Shown one piece after another: positions 46,620 through 57,100 of a stretch of 64,000 nt of DNA. The position numbers were made by a program, and so were the translations under genes. The DNA comes from Flavobacterium sp. H122 (GTDB lineage Bacteria > Bacteroidota > Bacteroidia > Flavobacteriales > Flavobacteriaceae): NCBI RefSeq assembly GCF_004959765.1, contig NZ_SJZD01000003.1, forward strand, positions 62,001-126,000, given 5' to 3'. The notes beneath the pieces are model-generated. The model ran no database searches, was not told the origin of the DNA, and saw only the letters and a program-made list of their open reading frames with translations. The first letter of the stretch is position 1, and each line of letters begins with the position of its first letter.

Positions 46620-47758
46620 TGGTATTTCCCAAAACACTTCAAGATAAATTAAATCAGCGCGAAGCAGATAATGCTTTGCGCAAGCTTTCAATTAATGAGA
46701 ATTTAACCGATTTTTTTTCAAATGATTATTTAGGATTTTCTAAATCAGCAATTATTTTTGAAAAGACACACGAGTTTCTGGTTGAAAATGATTTTAAAAC
46801 TAATGGTGCAACCGGCAGCCGTTTGATTTCCGGTAACTATGAGCTTTACGATATAGCGGAAGATTTTATTGCTCGATTCCATAAGTCGGAAGCAGCGTTG
46901 ATTTTTAATTCGGGTTATGATGCCAATGTTGGTCTTTTAAGCTCAGTGCCGCAACGAAATGATGTGATTCTTTATGATGAATTATGCCATGCTTCAATAC
47001 GTGACGGTATCCAGCTTTCCAATGCAAAGGCCTATAAATTTGAACACAACGATTTAGAGGATTTAGAAAGTAAAATTCTGAAATTTAAATCACTTAATTC
47101 AAATGTGTTTATCGTAATCGAGTCGGTCTATTCAATGGATGGTGATTCGCCAAACCTGGAGGAGTTTGTTTCTCTATCTGAAAAACACAACAGTTATTTA
47201 ATTGTTGATGAAGCTCATGCGTTGGGAGTTTTTGGTGAAAATGGGGAAGGTCTGGTGCAGAGTTTACATTTGCAGGATAAGGTTTTCGCCAGAATCATGA
47301 CTTTCGGTAAAGGACTGGGCTGTCACGGAGCGGCCGTTTTAGGAAGTAAAGAACTTAAATCATATCTGGTTAATTTTGCCCGAAGTTTCATTTATACCAC
47401 AGGTTTATCACCACATGCGGTGGCAACAATTCTGGTTGCTTACCAACAATTGAAATCGGACAGCAATGCTGTTGCTGATTTAAAACAAAATATCATTTGG
47501 TTTAACCAGCAAAAACAGCTTCAAGGTTTAAAACCTATGTTTGTGTATAGCAAGTCGGCTATCCAATGTGCGATAGTTCAAGGAAATGACAATGTGAAAC
47601 GGATTGCAAGCCAACTGCAGCAAAATGGTTTTAATGTCAAGCCAATTCTCTCTCCAACCGTACCACAGGGACAGGAACGACTTCGTTTTTGCCTGCATTC
47701 CTATAATTCTACCGAAGAAATTTCAGCTCTAATAGCCGGTCTTTACAAGCTTTTGTAA
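46619..47758 (+). CDS. bioF: 8-amino-7-oxononanoate synthase (or close AONS/KBL-type homologue)
   Basis: A 379-residue alpha-oxoamine synthase. It has the N-terminal TDFFSNDYLGFSKS, DELCHASIRDGIQLS, the aspartate of IVDEAHALGVFG and the PLP lysine in TFGKGLGCHGAA. It condenses pimeloyl-ACP/CoA with alanine in biotin synthesis. The assignment over its paralogue glycine C-acetyltransferase rests on bioD and bioA nearby and on the shorter chain. Confidence 0.85.
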   Translation: MVFPKTLQDKLNQREADNALRKLSINENLTDFFSNDYLGFSKSAIIFEKTHEFLVENDFKTNGATGSRLISGNYELYDIAEDFIARFHKSEAALIFNSGYDANVGLLSSVPQRNDVILYDELCHASIRDGIQLSNAKAYKFEHNDLEDLESKILKFKSLNSNVFIVIESVYSMDGDSPNLEEFVSLSEKHNSYLIVDEAHALGVFGENGEGLVQSLHLQDKVFARIMTFGKGLGCHGAAVLGSKELKSYLVNFARSFIYTTGLSPHAVATILVAYQQLKSDSNAVADLKQNIIWFNQQKQLQGLKPMFVYSKSAIQCAIVQGNDNVKRIASQLQQNGFNVKPILSPTVPQGQERLRFCLHSYNSTEEISALIAGLYKLL

Positions 47759-47832
47759 AAAAATTCAACTTTTTTTGTAACGTTTTTGCTTTTGGATTAC
47801 TTACGGGTTGTAATCAAATAAACAGAGCAATT

Positions 47833-47973
47833 ATGAAAACAGAAAAGGCTTCAGTAAACACACTTGGAAACGGATCCAATCCGGTAATGATTTTTTTATC
47901 TTCTTTGGGATTGGGATATTCTTTAGTAAATTATTTTATAACCGGAGAAAGTTCTGTAATTCCTCTTTTATAA
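47833..47973 (+). CDS. 46-residue hydrophobic peptide of unknown function
   Basis: The frame from ATG 47833 to TAA 47971-47973 encodes 46 residues. A polar, Asn/Gly-containing N-terminus (about 17 residues) is followed by one hydrophobic segment (VMIFLSSLGLGYSLVNYF) and a short tail. It lies alone in the 326-base gap between bioF and the TraB-family gene, on the same strand as both. No family is recognised. The rest of the gap holds a possible ECF-type promoter (near 47777-47805) and AT-rich DNA with no other frame. Confidence 0.45.
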   Translation: MKTEKASVNTLGNGSNPVMIFLSSLGLGYSLVNYFITGESSVIPLL

Positions 47974-48084
47974 TCAGCTTAATTATTTTTTCAAGAAATA
48001 TAACTCCGTTTTTTAAAAATAATAAAATCAACAAGTAGGAAGTTTCAATCATCAAATTAATCATCTATAAAATCAATCAAAAAA

Positions 48085-48948
48085 ATGAAAAATTTACTTA
48101 AATCAGCTATCGCAGCAACAGTGTCAATCTTTGGATTTTCGGCAAATGCCCAAATGCAATCCGTAGAAAATGAAAAATCATTATTATGGGAAGTATCAGG
48201 AAACGGTCTTGAAAAACCTTCTTATTTATACGGAACAGTTCACATGATCTGTGAAAAAGATTACATTTTAAAACCTAAAGTAACAGAAGCTTTTGCTAAA
48301 ACAACCAAATTAGCTTTAGAGATTAATATGTCTGATCCAAATGAAATGTCGAATATGCAAAAAGCAGCTATGGGAACAGAACTGTTGAGTAAAAAATTAT
48401 CTCCGGCTCAATTGGCAGAGTTGGAAACAATTTTACAAAAGCAGGCAGGAATAAGTGTAAAGCAGGTTGATAATTACAGTATGCTGACAATCATGAGTCT
48501 GCTGTCTATTAAATCTTTCGGATGTCAGAATCTGAAATTTTATGAAATGGAATTGGTTTCAAAAGCCAAAGAGACTAATAAACCTGTTATGGGATTAGAA
48601 ACTGTAAATGATCAGATGAATTATCTGGGAAAATCGTTTCCGGATAATCAAATGCTGAAATATCTTAAAACTATCAGTGAAACAGAGACTCAAAAATTGG
48701 TTCAAAATTATATCAAAGAAGATGCAATGGCAATTTATAAGGAAGTTGTCAATCCCGAGAGTATGGATGCTAACGGTAAAAAGTGGCTGCTGGATATCAG
48801 AAATGCAAATTGGGTAAAACAAATGCCGGAATTGATGAAAAAGGAAAGTGTATTCTTTGCTGTGGGTGTGGCTCATTTAGGAGGTGAACTTGGGGTAATA
48901 CAACTTTTAAAGAAAGCAGGATATACAGTAAAACCTATAATGAACTAA
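48085..48948 (+). CDS. TraB/GumN-family protein, secreted
   Basis: A 287-residue protein with a signal peptide ending SANAQ. The TraB/PrgY/GumN fold is shown by KPSYLYGTVHMICEKD near the start and FFAVGVAHLGGELGVIQLLKKAGY at the end, with a central LALEINMSDP. The family is related to the Tiki metalloproteases and includes the pheromone-shutdown protein PrgY. The GxxH and conserved Glu residues that bind metal are present. It is followed six bases later by an ECF sigma factor. Confidence 0.8.
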   Translation: MKNLLKSAIAATVSIFGFSANAQMQSVENEKSLLWEVSGNGLEKPSYLYGTVHMICEKDYILKPKVTEAFAKTTKLALEINMSDPNEMSNMQKAAMGTELLSKKLSPAQLAELETILQKQAGISVKQVDNYSMLTIMSLLSIKSFGCQNLKFYEMELVSKAKETNKPVMGLETVNDQMNYLGKSFPDNQMLKYLKTISETETQKLVQNYIKEDAMAIYKEVVNPESMDANGKKWLLDIRNANWVKQMPELMKKESVFFAVGVAHLGGELGVIQLLKKAGYTVKPIMN

Positions 48949-48954
48949 GCTGTT

Positions 48955-49458
48955 TTGGAAGGTAAAGAAAAAGAATTCTTAACACGGCTTGAACAGCACA
49001 AAGGAATCTTATATAAGGTTTCCAAAATGTACATGGACAATAGGGATGACCAGGAGGATTTGTTTCAGGAGATTATCTGCCAGCTTTGGAAAGCATATGA
49101 TACCTTTAAAGGAGAAAGTCAGTTTTCAACCTGGATGTACCGTGTGGCAATCAACACTTCAATTGTCTTTCTGAAAAAGGAAAAGAGAAAAGTGGATAAG
49201 TATGAAATCGAATCGGAGAATATCAAAGAGGACGAAAGCGATTCCCATATAAAAGAAAGCCAACTGGAGCATTTTTATAAAGCTGTGCAAAAATTAGAAA
49301 AAATCGACAAGGCAATTATCTTTTATCAACTGGAAGGTTTTTCACATAAAGAAATTGGTGAAAATCTAGGAATTTCGGAAGGGAATGCCAGAGTCAAATT
49401 AAACAGAGCAAAAGAAAAATTAAAAGAAATTATAAAACAACAAGGTTATGGACTTTAA
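48955..49458 (+). CDS. ECF RNA polymerase sigma factor
   Basis: A 167-residue sigma-70-family protein of the ECF type. Region 2 has DDQEDLFQEIICQLWKAYDTF and GESQFSTWMYRVAINT. Region 4 has the helix-turn-helix EGFSHKEIGENLGISEGNARVKLNRAKEKLK. The start is a TTG at 48955; the next ATG would remove part of region 2, so TTG is preferred. It overlaps the following 4-TM protein gene by 11 bases, an arrangement typical of sigma/anti-sigma pairs. Confidence 0.88.
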   Translation: MEGKEKEFLTRLEQHKGILYKVSKMYMDNRDDQEDLFQEIICQLWKAYDTFKGESQFSTWMYRVAINTSIVFLKKEKRKVDKYEIESENIKEDESDSHIKESQLEHFYKAVQKLEKIDKAIIFYQLEGFSHKEIGENLGISEGNARVKLNRAKEKLKEIIKQQGYGL

Positions 49459-50059
49459 CGATATACAATCAGCTTGGAATAACGAGCAAAATAATGAGGT
49501 AAAAATCCCTCAGAATTTAGACAAAATCAAAGCAGCAAACACACCGCTGGATAAGATCAAGAAAAATTTAAGGAATGAATTCATTTACCAGATTTTATCT
49601 ATGATATTAATCGGATTAGCACCTTTAATGAAAAGTTTTCCGGTTAATGCCGTAGTGCCTTTTTACCTGTTTTATTCAATTTTCACCGCAGTAAGTATTT
49701 ATTATCTGGTTAAGCTATTTCTTTTTTACAGAAGATTGACCAAAACAAATTTGAATACAAAGGACAGTTTGTATGAAACGTATTTTGATATTCGTTTAAA
49801 CATGGAACTTTACAAAACTTTTGGTTTTGCTATTACTTCGTTTTTGGTTTTGTTCCTCGTTGGGGTTGTTTTATTTGAAAATGGTAATTCTGTAAACTTT
49901 TTTACAGGAAAATTAAAAAATGCAGCTTTATTGGCTTTGTTTTTTAACATCGTTTTTGTATTCTTATTTATGGGATTGGCTTTAGAATGGTGGGTGCATA
50001 AATTTTATGGTAAATACGCCAAGGAAATAAGAAAAGTGATAGACGAATTAAAAGAATAA
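49448..50059 (+). CDS. Four-helix membrane protein, putative anti-sigma factor
   Basis: A 203-residue protein with a soluble N-terminus of about 45 residues (MDFNDIQSAWNNEQ) and four membrane helices near 46-66, 70-92, 120-140 and 152-172. It ends in a charged tail. The zinc-binding HxxxCxxC motif of ZAS anti-sigma factors is absent. Overlap with the sigma gene and the short cytoplasmic N-terminus make an anti-sigma role likely, but this is inference from context. Confidence 0.6.
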   Translation: MDFNDIQSAWNNEQNNEVKIPQNLDKIKAANTPLDKIKKNLRNEFIYQILSMILIGLAPLMKSFPVNAVVPFYLFYSIFTAVSIYYLVKLFLFYRRLTKTNLNTKDSLYETYFDIRLNMELYKTFGFAITSFLVLFLVGVVLFENGNSVNFFTGKLKNAALLALFFNIVFVFLFMGLALEWWVHKFYGKYAKEIRKVIDELKE

Positions 50060-50067
50060 TTATTGAG

Positions 50068-50090
50068 CCCATCTTTACGATGGGTTTTCT
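50068..50090 (+). terminator. Intrinsic terminator of the sigma-factor operon
   Basis: A 6-bp stem CCCATC (50068-50073) / GATGGG (50079-50084) is followed by TTTTCT. It lies just before the bioD promoter element. Confidence 0.7.
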
Positions 50091-50097
50091 ATTTTTG
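50090..50097 (+). promoter_or_regulatory. Candidate -7 element (TATTTTTG) of bioD
   Basis: TATTTTTG ends 14 bases before the bioD ATG. A TTG at 50063-50065 lies 24 bases upstream, slightly longer than ideal. Confidence 0.45.
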
Positions 50098-50111
50098 CAT
50101 AAAGTAATATT

Positions 50112-50741
50112 ATGAAACTATTTGTAACCGGAATTGGGACTGATGTAGGGAAAACCATTGTTTCGGCAGTTATAACTCAAGCTTTGCAAGCCGATTATTG
50201 GAAGCCCGTTCAGGCTGGGGATTTAAATAATTCAGATTCTCATAAAATTAAACGATATCTTTCAAATTCACAGACAGTAATTCATAACAATAGTTACGCT
50301 TTACAAACACCGGCGAGTCCCCACTTGGCTGCAGAAATTGATGCAGTCACAATCGATTTGAATAAAATTCAGGAGCCTCAGACAAATAGTCATTTGGTGA
50401 TTGAAGGTGCAGGGGGAGTTTTTGTTCCGTTAAATGAAACTGATTGCGTGATTGATTTGATGCAGCCGGATTATAAAGTTATTGTGGTTTCAAGACATTA
50501 CTTAGGGAGTATTAATCATACTTTATTAACTGTAGAAGCTTTAAAAAACCGAAATTTTGAAATAGGCGGCATTATTTTTAATGGTGATGAAAATCCTTCA
50601 ACCGAAGAAATCATTTTAAAGAAAACGGGTCTGAAAATGATTGGGCGTATTGAAAATGAACCGTATTTTGATGCTGGTGTTATTCGGTATTACGCAGATA
50701 AATTCCGTGAAAATCTTCAAAATTTAGAAGAAAGAGAATAG
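50112..50741 (+). CDS. bioD: Dethiobiotin synthetase
   Basis: A 209-residue enzyme with the P-loop GTDVGKT near the N-terminus, YWKPVQAG, and HLVIEGAGGVFVPLN. It forms the ureido ring of dethiobiotin from 7,8-diaminononanoate, CO2 and ATP. The short C-terminus is normal. bioA follows after 82 bases that include a TATCTTTG element (50760-50767), which could give bioA its own promoter. Confidence 0.92.
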   Translation: MKLFVTGIGTDVGKTIVSAVITQALQADYWKPVQAGDLNNSDSHKIKRYLSNSQTVIHNNSYALQTPASPHLAAEIDAVTIDLNKIQEPQTNSHLVIEGAGGVFVPLNETDCVIDLMQPDYKVIVVSRHYLGSINHTLLTVEALKNRNFEIGGIIFNGDENPSTEEIILKKTGLKMIGRIENEPYFDAGVIRYYADKFRENLQNLEERE

Positions 50742-50759
50742 AACATAGAAAATAGACTT

Positions 50760-50767
50760 TATCTTTG
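50760..50767 (+). promoter_or_regulatory. Candidate internal -7 element (TATCTTTG) before bioA
   Basis: TATCTTTG matches TAnnTTTG in the bioD-bioA spacer, 56 bases before the bioA ATG. The -33 region is not convincing. Confidence 0.3.
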
Positions 50768-50823
50768 TTTAGAATTTAGACACAGTCTTTGATTTATGTT
50801 CCATTCTCTATACTCTTTGAAAA

Positions 50824-52095
50824 ATGAAATTATCCAAAAAAGACAAACTATACAACTGGCATCCTTACACACAACATAAAACGGCAGCTGAATTTCCTGC
50901 CATTGTTAAAGGGAAAGACGCACTTTTGTGGGATGAAAACGGAAAAGAATATATCGATGCTATTGCTTCATGGTGGGTGAATCCTTTTGGGCATTCCAAT
51001 GAAGTTATTGCAAACGCTATATATAAACAGTTAACAACATTGGAGCATGTTCTTTTTGGTGGTTTTACACATAATAAAGCGGTAGAATTATCAGAAAAAG
51101 TATTGTCAATTTTACCTGCTAACCAAAAAAAAGTTTTTTATTCTGATAACGGATCCACTGCGGTTGAAATTGCCATCAAAGCAGCATTGCAGTTTTTTTA
51201 TAATAAAGAAGAGAAAAGAACAAAAATAATAGCTTTTGAAGATGCTTTTCATGGCGATACTTTCGGGGCTATGGCGGCCAGCGGTATTTCATTTTTCACC
51301 GAAGCTTTTCAGGGATCGTTGCTTGAGGTTATACGGATTCCGGTTCCAACCGAAGACAATGAAGAAGAAGTTTTAAGCAAATTGGAGAGTCTGCTTCAGT
51401 CCGGGCAGTTTGCAGCCTTTATTTTTGAGCCATTGGTACTTGGTGCCGCAGGAATGGTAATGTATAATGCTTCAGCACTGGATAAATTAATAGCAATTTG
51501 TAAAAAAAACCATGTTTTTGCCATTGCAGACGAAGTAATGACGGGTTTTGGTAAAACCGGAAAAAACTTTGCCTGTGATTATCTGACACAACAGCCGGAT
51601 ATGATGTGCCTTTCAAAAGCTTTGACCGGGGGAACAATCCCTATGGCAATTACTACGTTTACTCAGGAAATTTTTGACGGATTTTATAGTGATGACGTCA
51701 ATAAAGCTTTGTTTCACGGCCATACTTTTACTGCAAATCCCACAGGTTGCGCAGCAGCTCTGGCAAGTATTGAATTGCTGGAGTCAGATAAAATTCAGCA
51801 AAATATAACACAGGTTCACCAACAGCATTTAGTGTTTCAGGAAAAAATAAAAGCACATCCTAAAGTAAAAACAACCCGCGTTTCAGGGGTAATTTTTGCT
51901 TTGGAAGTCAAAACCGATAGTCAGGAAAGCTACTACGGAAACCTTCGCAACAAACTATATAATTTCTTTATTGAAAAAGGAATCATTTTACGTCCGGTTG
52001 GTAACATTATCTATATTTTGCCTCCGTATATTATTTCTAATGCTCAATTGCAAAAAGTCTATCAAACCATAGAAGAAGCTCTAGAAATAGTATAA
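50824..52095 (+). CDS. bioA: Adenosylmethionine-8-amino-7-oxononanoate aminotransferase
   Basis: A 423-residue class III aminotransferase. WHPYTQHK near the N-terminus and SWWVNPFGHSN identify BioA. The cofactor aspartate is in IADEVMTGFGKTG and the PLP lysine in CLSKALTGGTIPMA. It converts 7-keto-8-aminopelargonate to 7,8-diaminononanoate with SAM as donor, the step before BioD. It is downstream of bioD on the same strand. Confidence 0.94.
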   Translation: MKLSKKDKLYNWHPYTQHKTAAEFPAIVKGKDALLWDENGKEYIDAIASWWVNPFGHSNEVIANAIYKQLTTLEHVLFGGFTHNKAVELSEKVLSILPANQKKVFYSDNGSTAVEIAIKAALQFFYNKEEKRTKIIAFEDAFHGDTFGAMAASGISFFTEAFQGSLLEVIRIPVPTEDNEEEVLSKLESLLQSGQFAAFIFEPLVLGAAGMVMYNASALDKLIAICKKNHVFAIADEVMTGFGKTGKNFACDYLTQQPDMMCLSKALTGGTIPMAITTFTQEIFDGFYSDDVNKALFHGHTFTANPTGCAAALASIELLESDKIQQNITQVHQQHLVFQEKIKAHPKVKTTRVSGVIFALEVKTDSQESYYGNLRNKLYNFFIEKGIILRPVGNIIYILPPYIISNAQLQKVYQTIEEALEIV

Positions 52096-52151
52096 AACAT
52101 AGCGTACTTTGCAAAAACTTTGCGACCTTTGCGGTTAAATAAACTTTGCAT
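52096..52151. repeat. Degenerate CTTTGCG-type repeat between bioA and the ketosynthase gene
   Basis: The spacer contains four near copies of a CTTTGC motif (TACTTTGC, ACTTTGCGA, CCTTTGCGG, ACTTTGCA) at 12-22 base intervals. This resembles a short intergenic repeat I recall from Flavobacterium genomes (units like CTTAGCG and CTTTGCG). No coding frame is present. Confidence 0.5.
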
Positions 52152-53327
52152 TTGAAACAAAAAATTGCCATTACCTCTTTAAGTTCTATATCAGCATTAG
52201 GAAGCGATCCTGCTGAAATATGGAAAAACTATTTACTGGGTAAAGCTTTTATCACACAAAAAGAATTTAATGGCAGGATGCAGCCTGTAGCTCCGGTCTC
52301 AGAGAGTATCAGAAAGGAATTAAATGAATTGCGTCATTCCGATTTAAAATACAAAGCACTTGATGAAACTGTCTTAATGGCTGTTTTAGCATCCAGAGAA
52401 GCAGTTAATAATGCAGGCTGGAAAACCGGAGAAAACTTTGGAATTAACATAGGCTCGTCACGGGGTGCCACACAATTATTTGAGAACCATCACAAGCAGT
52501 TCATACAGACAGGTAAAACAGCGACTTTAACATCACCAACCACTACGTTAGGCAATATTTCCTCATGGGTGGCACACGATTTAAAAAGTAAAGGTTTGGC
52601 TATTTCACATTCCATAACCTGCTCCACGGCGTTGCATGCGGTTTTAAACGCAGTGGCCTGGCTGCAGTCGGGAATGGCAGCTAAATTTCTGGTTGGAGCG
52701 AGTGAAGCTCCTTTAACAGATTTTACTTTAGCTCAAATGGATGCTCTTAAAATTTACAGCAAAGAGCAGGATGAATTTCCCTGCCGTGCTTTGGATTTGG
52801 AAAAGAAGAAAAACACCATGATTTTAGGTGAAGCAGCATCGGCAGCGTGTTTGGAAATTGGAAAGCATGATAATGTTTTGGCTTATATCGAAGGGGTTGG
52901 TTATGCAACCGACAATCTGGAGCACAATATCTCAATTTCTGAAGAAGCCAAATGTTTTCAGGAATCCATGAAAATGGCTTTGCAGCATACTCCTATTGAA
53001 GAAGTTGATGCTGTTGTAATGCATGCCCCCGGAACTATTAAAGGTGATTTGTCAGAATACAAAGCCATACAAAAAGTATTTAACATTTCGACAGACTCAA
53101 TGCAAAACCAATTACCGATGCTGACAACCAATAAATGGAAATTAGGACATACTTTTGGGACATCCGGAATGCTGAGTCTTGAATTGGCAATAATGATGAT
53201 GAAGCACGATACATTTATTCCTGTGCCATTTGTGCCTAATCAAACTCCTGAAAGATCAATTAAAAAAGTATTGGTTAACGCCGTAGGTTTCGGAGGAAAT
53301 GCAGTGAGTATATTGTTGAGTAAGTAA
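52152..53327 (+). CDS. Beta-ketoacyl synthase, FabF-like, in the biotin cluster
   Basis: A thiolase-fold condensing enzyme of 391 residues (TTG start at 52152; another TTG at 52146 adds two residues; there is no ATG). The active Cys is in SITCSTALHAV, the first His in VMHAPGTIKGDLSEYKAI and the second in NKWKLGHTFGTSG. All three catalytic positions of a FabF-type enzyme are therefore present, although HGTGT is altered to HAPGT. It may extend acyl chains during pimeloyl synthesis or other lipid work; the first is inferred from bioD-bioA upstream. Confidence 0.75.
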   Translation: MKQKIAITSLSSISALGSDPAEIWKNYLLGKAFITQKEFNGRMQPVAPVSESIRKELNELRHSDLKYKALDETVLMAVLASREAVNNAGWKTGENFGINIGSSRGATQLFENHHKQFIQTGKTATLTSPTTTLGNISSWVAHDLKSKGLAISHSITCSTALHAVLNAVAWLQSGMAAKFLVGASEAPLTDFTLAQMDALKIYSKEQDEFPCRALDLEKKKNTMILGEAASAACLEIGKHDNVLAYIEGVGYATDNLEHNISISEEAKCFQESMKMALQHTPIEEVDAVVMHAPGTIKGDLSEYKAIQKVFNISTDSMQNQLPMLTTNKWKLGHTFGTSGMLSLELAIMMMKHDTFIPVPFVPNQTPERSIKKVLVNAVGFGGNAVSILLSK

Positions 53328-53402
53328 AGATTAAAGAGTCTTTTAGAAAGGTTCGTAAATTACCGCAGGATTTCAATTGTGCTGTTACCGGATAGATAAT
53401 TT

Positions 53403-53883
<481 letters not shown>

Positions 53884-54018
53884 GGTAATTATAAGTATTC
53901 AAAGGTATAAAATAGTCTCCAAATGATTATTGTAAGAAAAACATGTAAAAATTTAACATTTAAAGTCAATAAATACCGATTAGATGTAAAATTTAACGAT
54001 AAAATTAAGATTAAAAAA

Positions 54019-54048
54019 TTGCTTTTGTTTATAATTTTTTTATTTTTG
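54019..54048 (+). promoter_or_regulatory. Promoter of the T9SS cargo gene
   Basis: TTG (54019-54021), 19 bases, then TATTTTTG (54041-54048) is an ideal Bacteroidota promoter, 64 bases before the ATG at 54113. Confidence 0.6.
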
Positions 54049-54112
54049 GTCGCTTTATTCGATTTTTAAATGTTTGATTTTCAGTAAAGCAACAACTCAA
54101 ATTTGTTTACTT

Positions 54113-57100
54113 ATGAGAATTAAACTACTTATTTTTTCTTTATTGTTTTCTATTGTTGGTTGGGGGCAATTAACTGAAAGTTTTGAAATAGGTTTACCTA
54201 CAGCTTATACAACAACTACATCCTATACATTAAATTCAGGTGTATGGTCAGGACAGTCTAATGGAGTGATTAGGGGAACTATTGGGGTTCAGTCTGGCAC
54301 ATATTCTTGTCAATTAAGAAGCCAGACAGGAGCACAAATTACAACTCCAAGTTTAAATAGTGTAGGAACAGTAACGTTTTATGCTTCATCTAGTACAACT
54401 TCTGGATCAGTACAGGTTAACTATTCAATTGATGGGGGAGCTACTTGGACTCCTGCCACTGGTTCGCCATTTTCTTTAACTACAGGTACACCTGTTCAAA
54501 AAACAGCAACAATTAACAGTTCGAATTCTAATATACTTGTGCAATTTTACAGGACTGGCGCAACAGTTTATTTGGACGATATAAATATAAATAATTTTAT
54601 ACCTTCTTCAAATATAAATGTATCCACAACTTCTCTTACAGGCTTCACGTATGCAGTGGGTTCAGGTCCTTCCACAGAGCAGAGTTTTGATGTAAGCGGT
54701 TCAAATTTGACTGATAATCTTGTTTTGACTGCGCCCGGAGATTATGAAATTTCAACAGCTTCCGGAACAGGTTTTGGGAGTTCGGTGAGTCTTGTGCCTT
54801 CTTCAGGAACTGTAGCATCAACTCCTATATATGTCAGGCTGAAGGCCGGACTTGTATTAGGGAATTATAATTCTCAAAATATTGTTTGTACTTCTACTGG
54901 TGCAACTGATCAAAACGTTAGTTGTAATGGCAGCGTGACCAATCCTTCTACTGTTTTTTCAAAAGGTGATTTTGCAGTAATTGGGTTAAATTCAAATATA
55001 TCATGTTATTCAGGAGCTTATACCGCAGGTGATGATGAAATAAGCTTTATAACGTTTAAAGATATTCAAAACGGAGATTCTTTTTATATAACTGATAATG
55101 GCTATGAAAGATCTGGTTTAGGCACATGGGGAGATGGAGAAGGTGTTTATACTTTAACAAGAACTGGTGGAACTATTGTCGCGGGAACAGTAATAACAAT
55201 AAGACTAAAATCTGCTGCTCCAAATGTGGAATTTGTTTCTCCGGATTCAAATTGGGCGTATAGCAAACCTTCTGGGTTTACAGGTAATATTGTAATGAAT
55301 TCAGGAGGAGATCAGGTTTTCTTTATGCAGGGAGGAAACTGGAATAACCCCGGAGGAGCAAATGATGCAACATATACACCCGGAAATTATTTGTATGCAT
55401 TTAATACCGCTTCAGCATGGGAGTCACTGGGGAATAGTACACAAAAATCAGGATTGCCAATAGAATTGAGATGTTTTAGTCTGGCACCGGGTTCAGCAAC
55501 AGATTTTTTAGAGTATACCGGTCCAGTAACTCCGGCAGACAAGCTTGATTGGATTGCCAGATTGAATAATTCTACATATTGGACAAGCAGGGCAGACTGT
55601 GCTGGTTATTTAAGGATGCATGTTGGACAGGTTTATTCCGTTACAACTGTAGGAACTTATGTAAACGGTGTCTGGACAGGTGCCAAAAATACAGATTGGT
55701 TTGATTGTTCAAACTGGCAGACACTGAAAGTGCCTGACAATACAATTGATGTCAATTTAAATTCTGCCTATGCGGTTAGAGATGCTGTAGTTGATGTAAC
55801 TTCAGTTAATGCATCATTGTATAACAGTACAGCGAAAACAAAAAATTTAACTATTTCATCAAGGAAAGTGCAGTTGGAAGCAAATGGCAATAATAAATTA
55901 GAAGTTTATGGAGATTTATTGATTGATGGAACTGGAGCATTGGATATGGATGATAGTACAACCGCTTCAGACGGTCAGTTGTATCTTTATGGAAACTGGA
56001 CAAATAACTTAGGGAATACTGCCTTTTCAGAAGGAAACGGAACAGTTTATTTTACAGGTTCTGTGCCTCAAATAATAAATAATGTAACACCTGAGGGTAC
56101 AGAAACCTTTTACAATGTTGTTTTAAATAATGATTTTACAACAAATGTGTCTAATGACTTGATTGCAAATGGTGATTTGACTATAAATACTTCAAAAAGC
56201 CTGACAATAGCATCAAATGATTATGTTCAGGTGGGATTGAATGTAGTAAATAACGGGAATGTTTCTGTTCAGGACGATGCTTCATTAATACAGGTTGATG
56301 ATTCCGGAACATATTCAGGTTCCGGAACAAATTCATTGACCAGAACTGCTGTGAATTTAAAATCATTTGATTATGTCTATTGGTCGTCGCCGCAAAACAA
56401 CAGTCCGTTTACAACTATTCCCAACAGCAGATATTATGAATGGATTGCTGATTACAAAAATCCGGATGGTTATGGATACGGAAATTGGTTTAGACCTTTA
56501 GGGGCCACTATGACAAACGGTAAAGGATATATTTTCAGAGTGCCTGATGGAAATCCTACTCAAACTGTGAACTTTTCAGGAAATCAGTTCAATACAGGTG
56601 TAATAACGTCACAAATCAAAAAGGGACCATATACCGATGTTCCTTATGCCGGAACCAACGGAATTATTACCAATGCGGATGATAATATGAATTTAGTAGG
56701 GAATCCTTATCCTTCAGCTATTGATGCTTTGGAATTTGCAGCTGATAATAGTGCTGTTTTAGAAAATGCAGAAGTATCATTGTGGAGGCATTTAACTGCG
56801 ATAAGCTCTTCGGTTTCAAGTCCGTATTATCAAAGTTTTGCTTACAATTATTCAGCAAATGATTATGTTACATATACAGCATCAGGTTCAGTGCCTGGAG
56901 GTGCTTTCGATGGAAAAATTGCATCAGGACAGGCGTTTTTTGTAAAAATGAAAGATGATGTTGCTGTTTCAGCTTCTGCCAATGCAGTTTTTAATAATTC
57001 TCAAAGAAGCAGAACTCACAACAATAGTCAGTTTTTTAGAACATCAAATGCTAAAACTGCCACTCAACTGGAAAAACATAGAATCTGGCTGGATCTGGTA

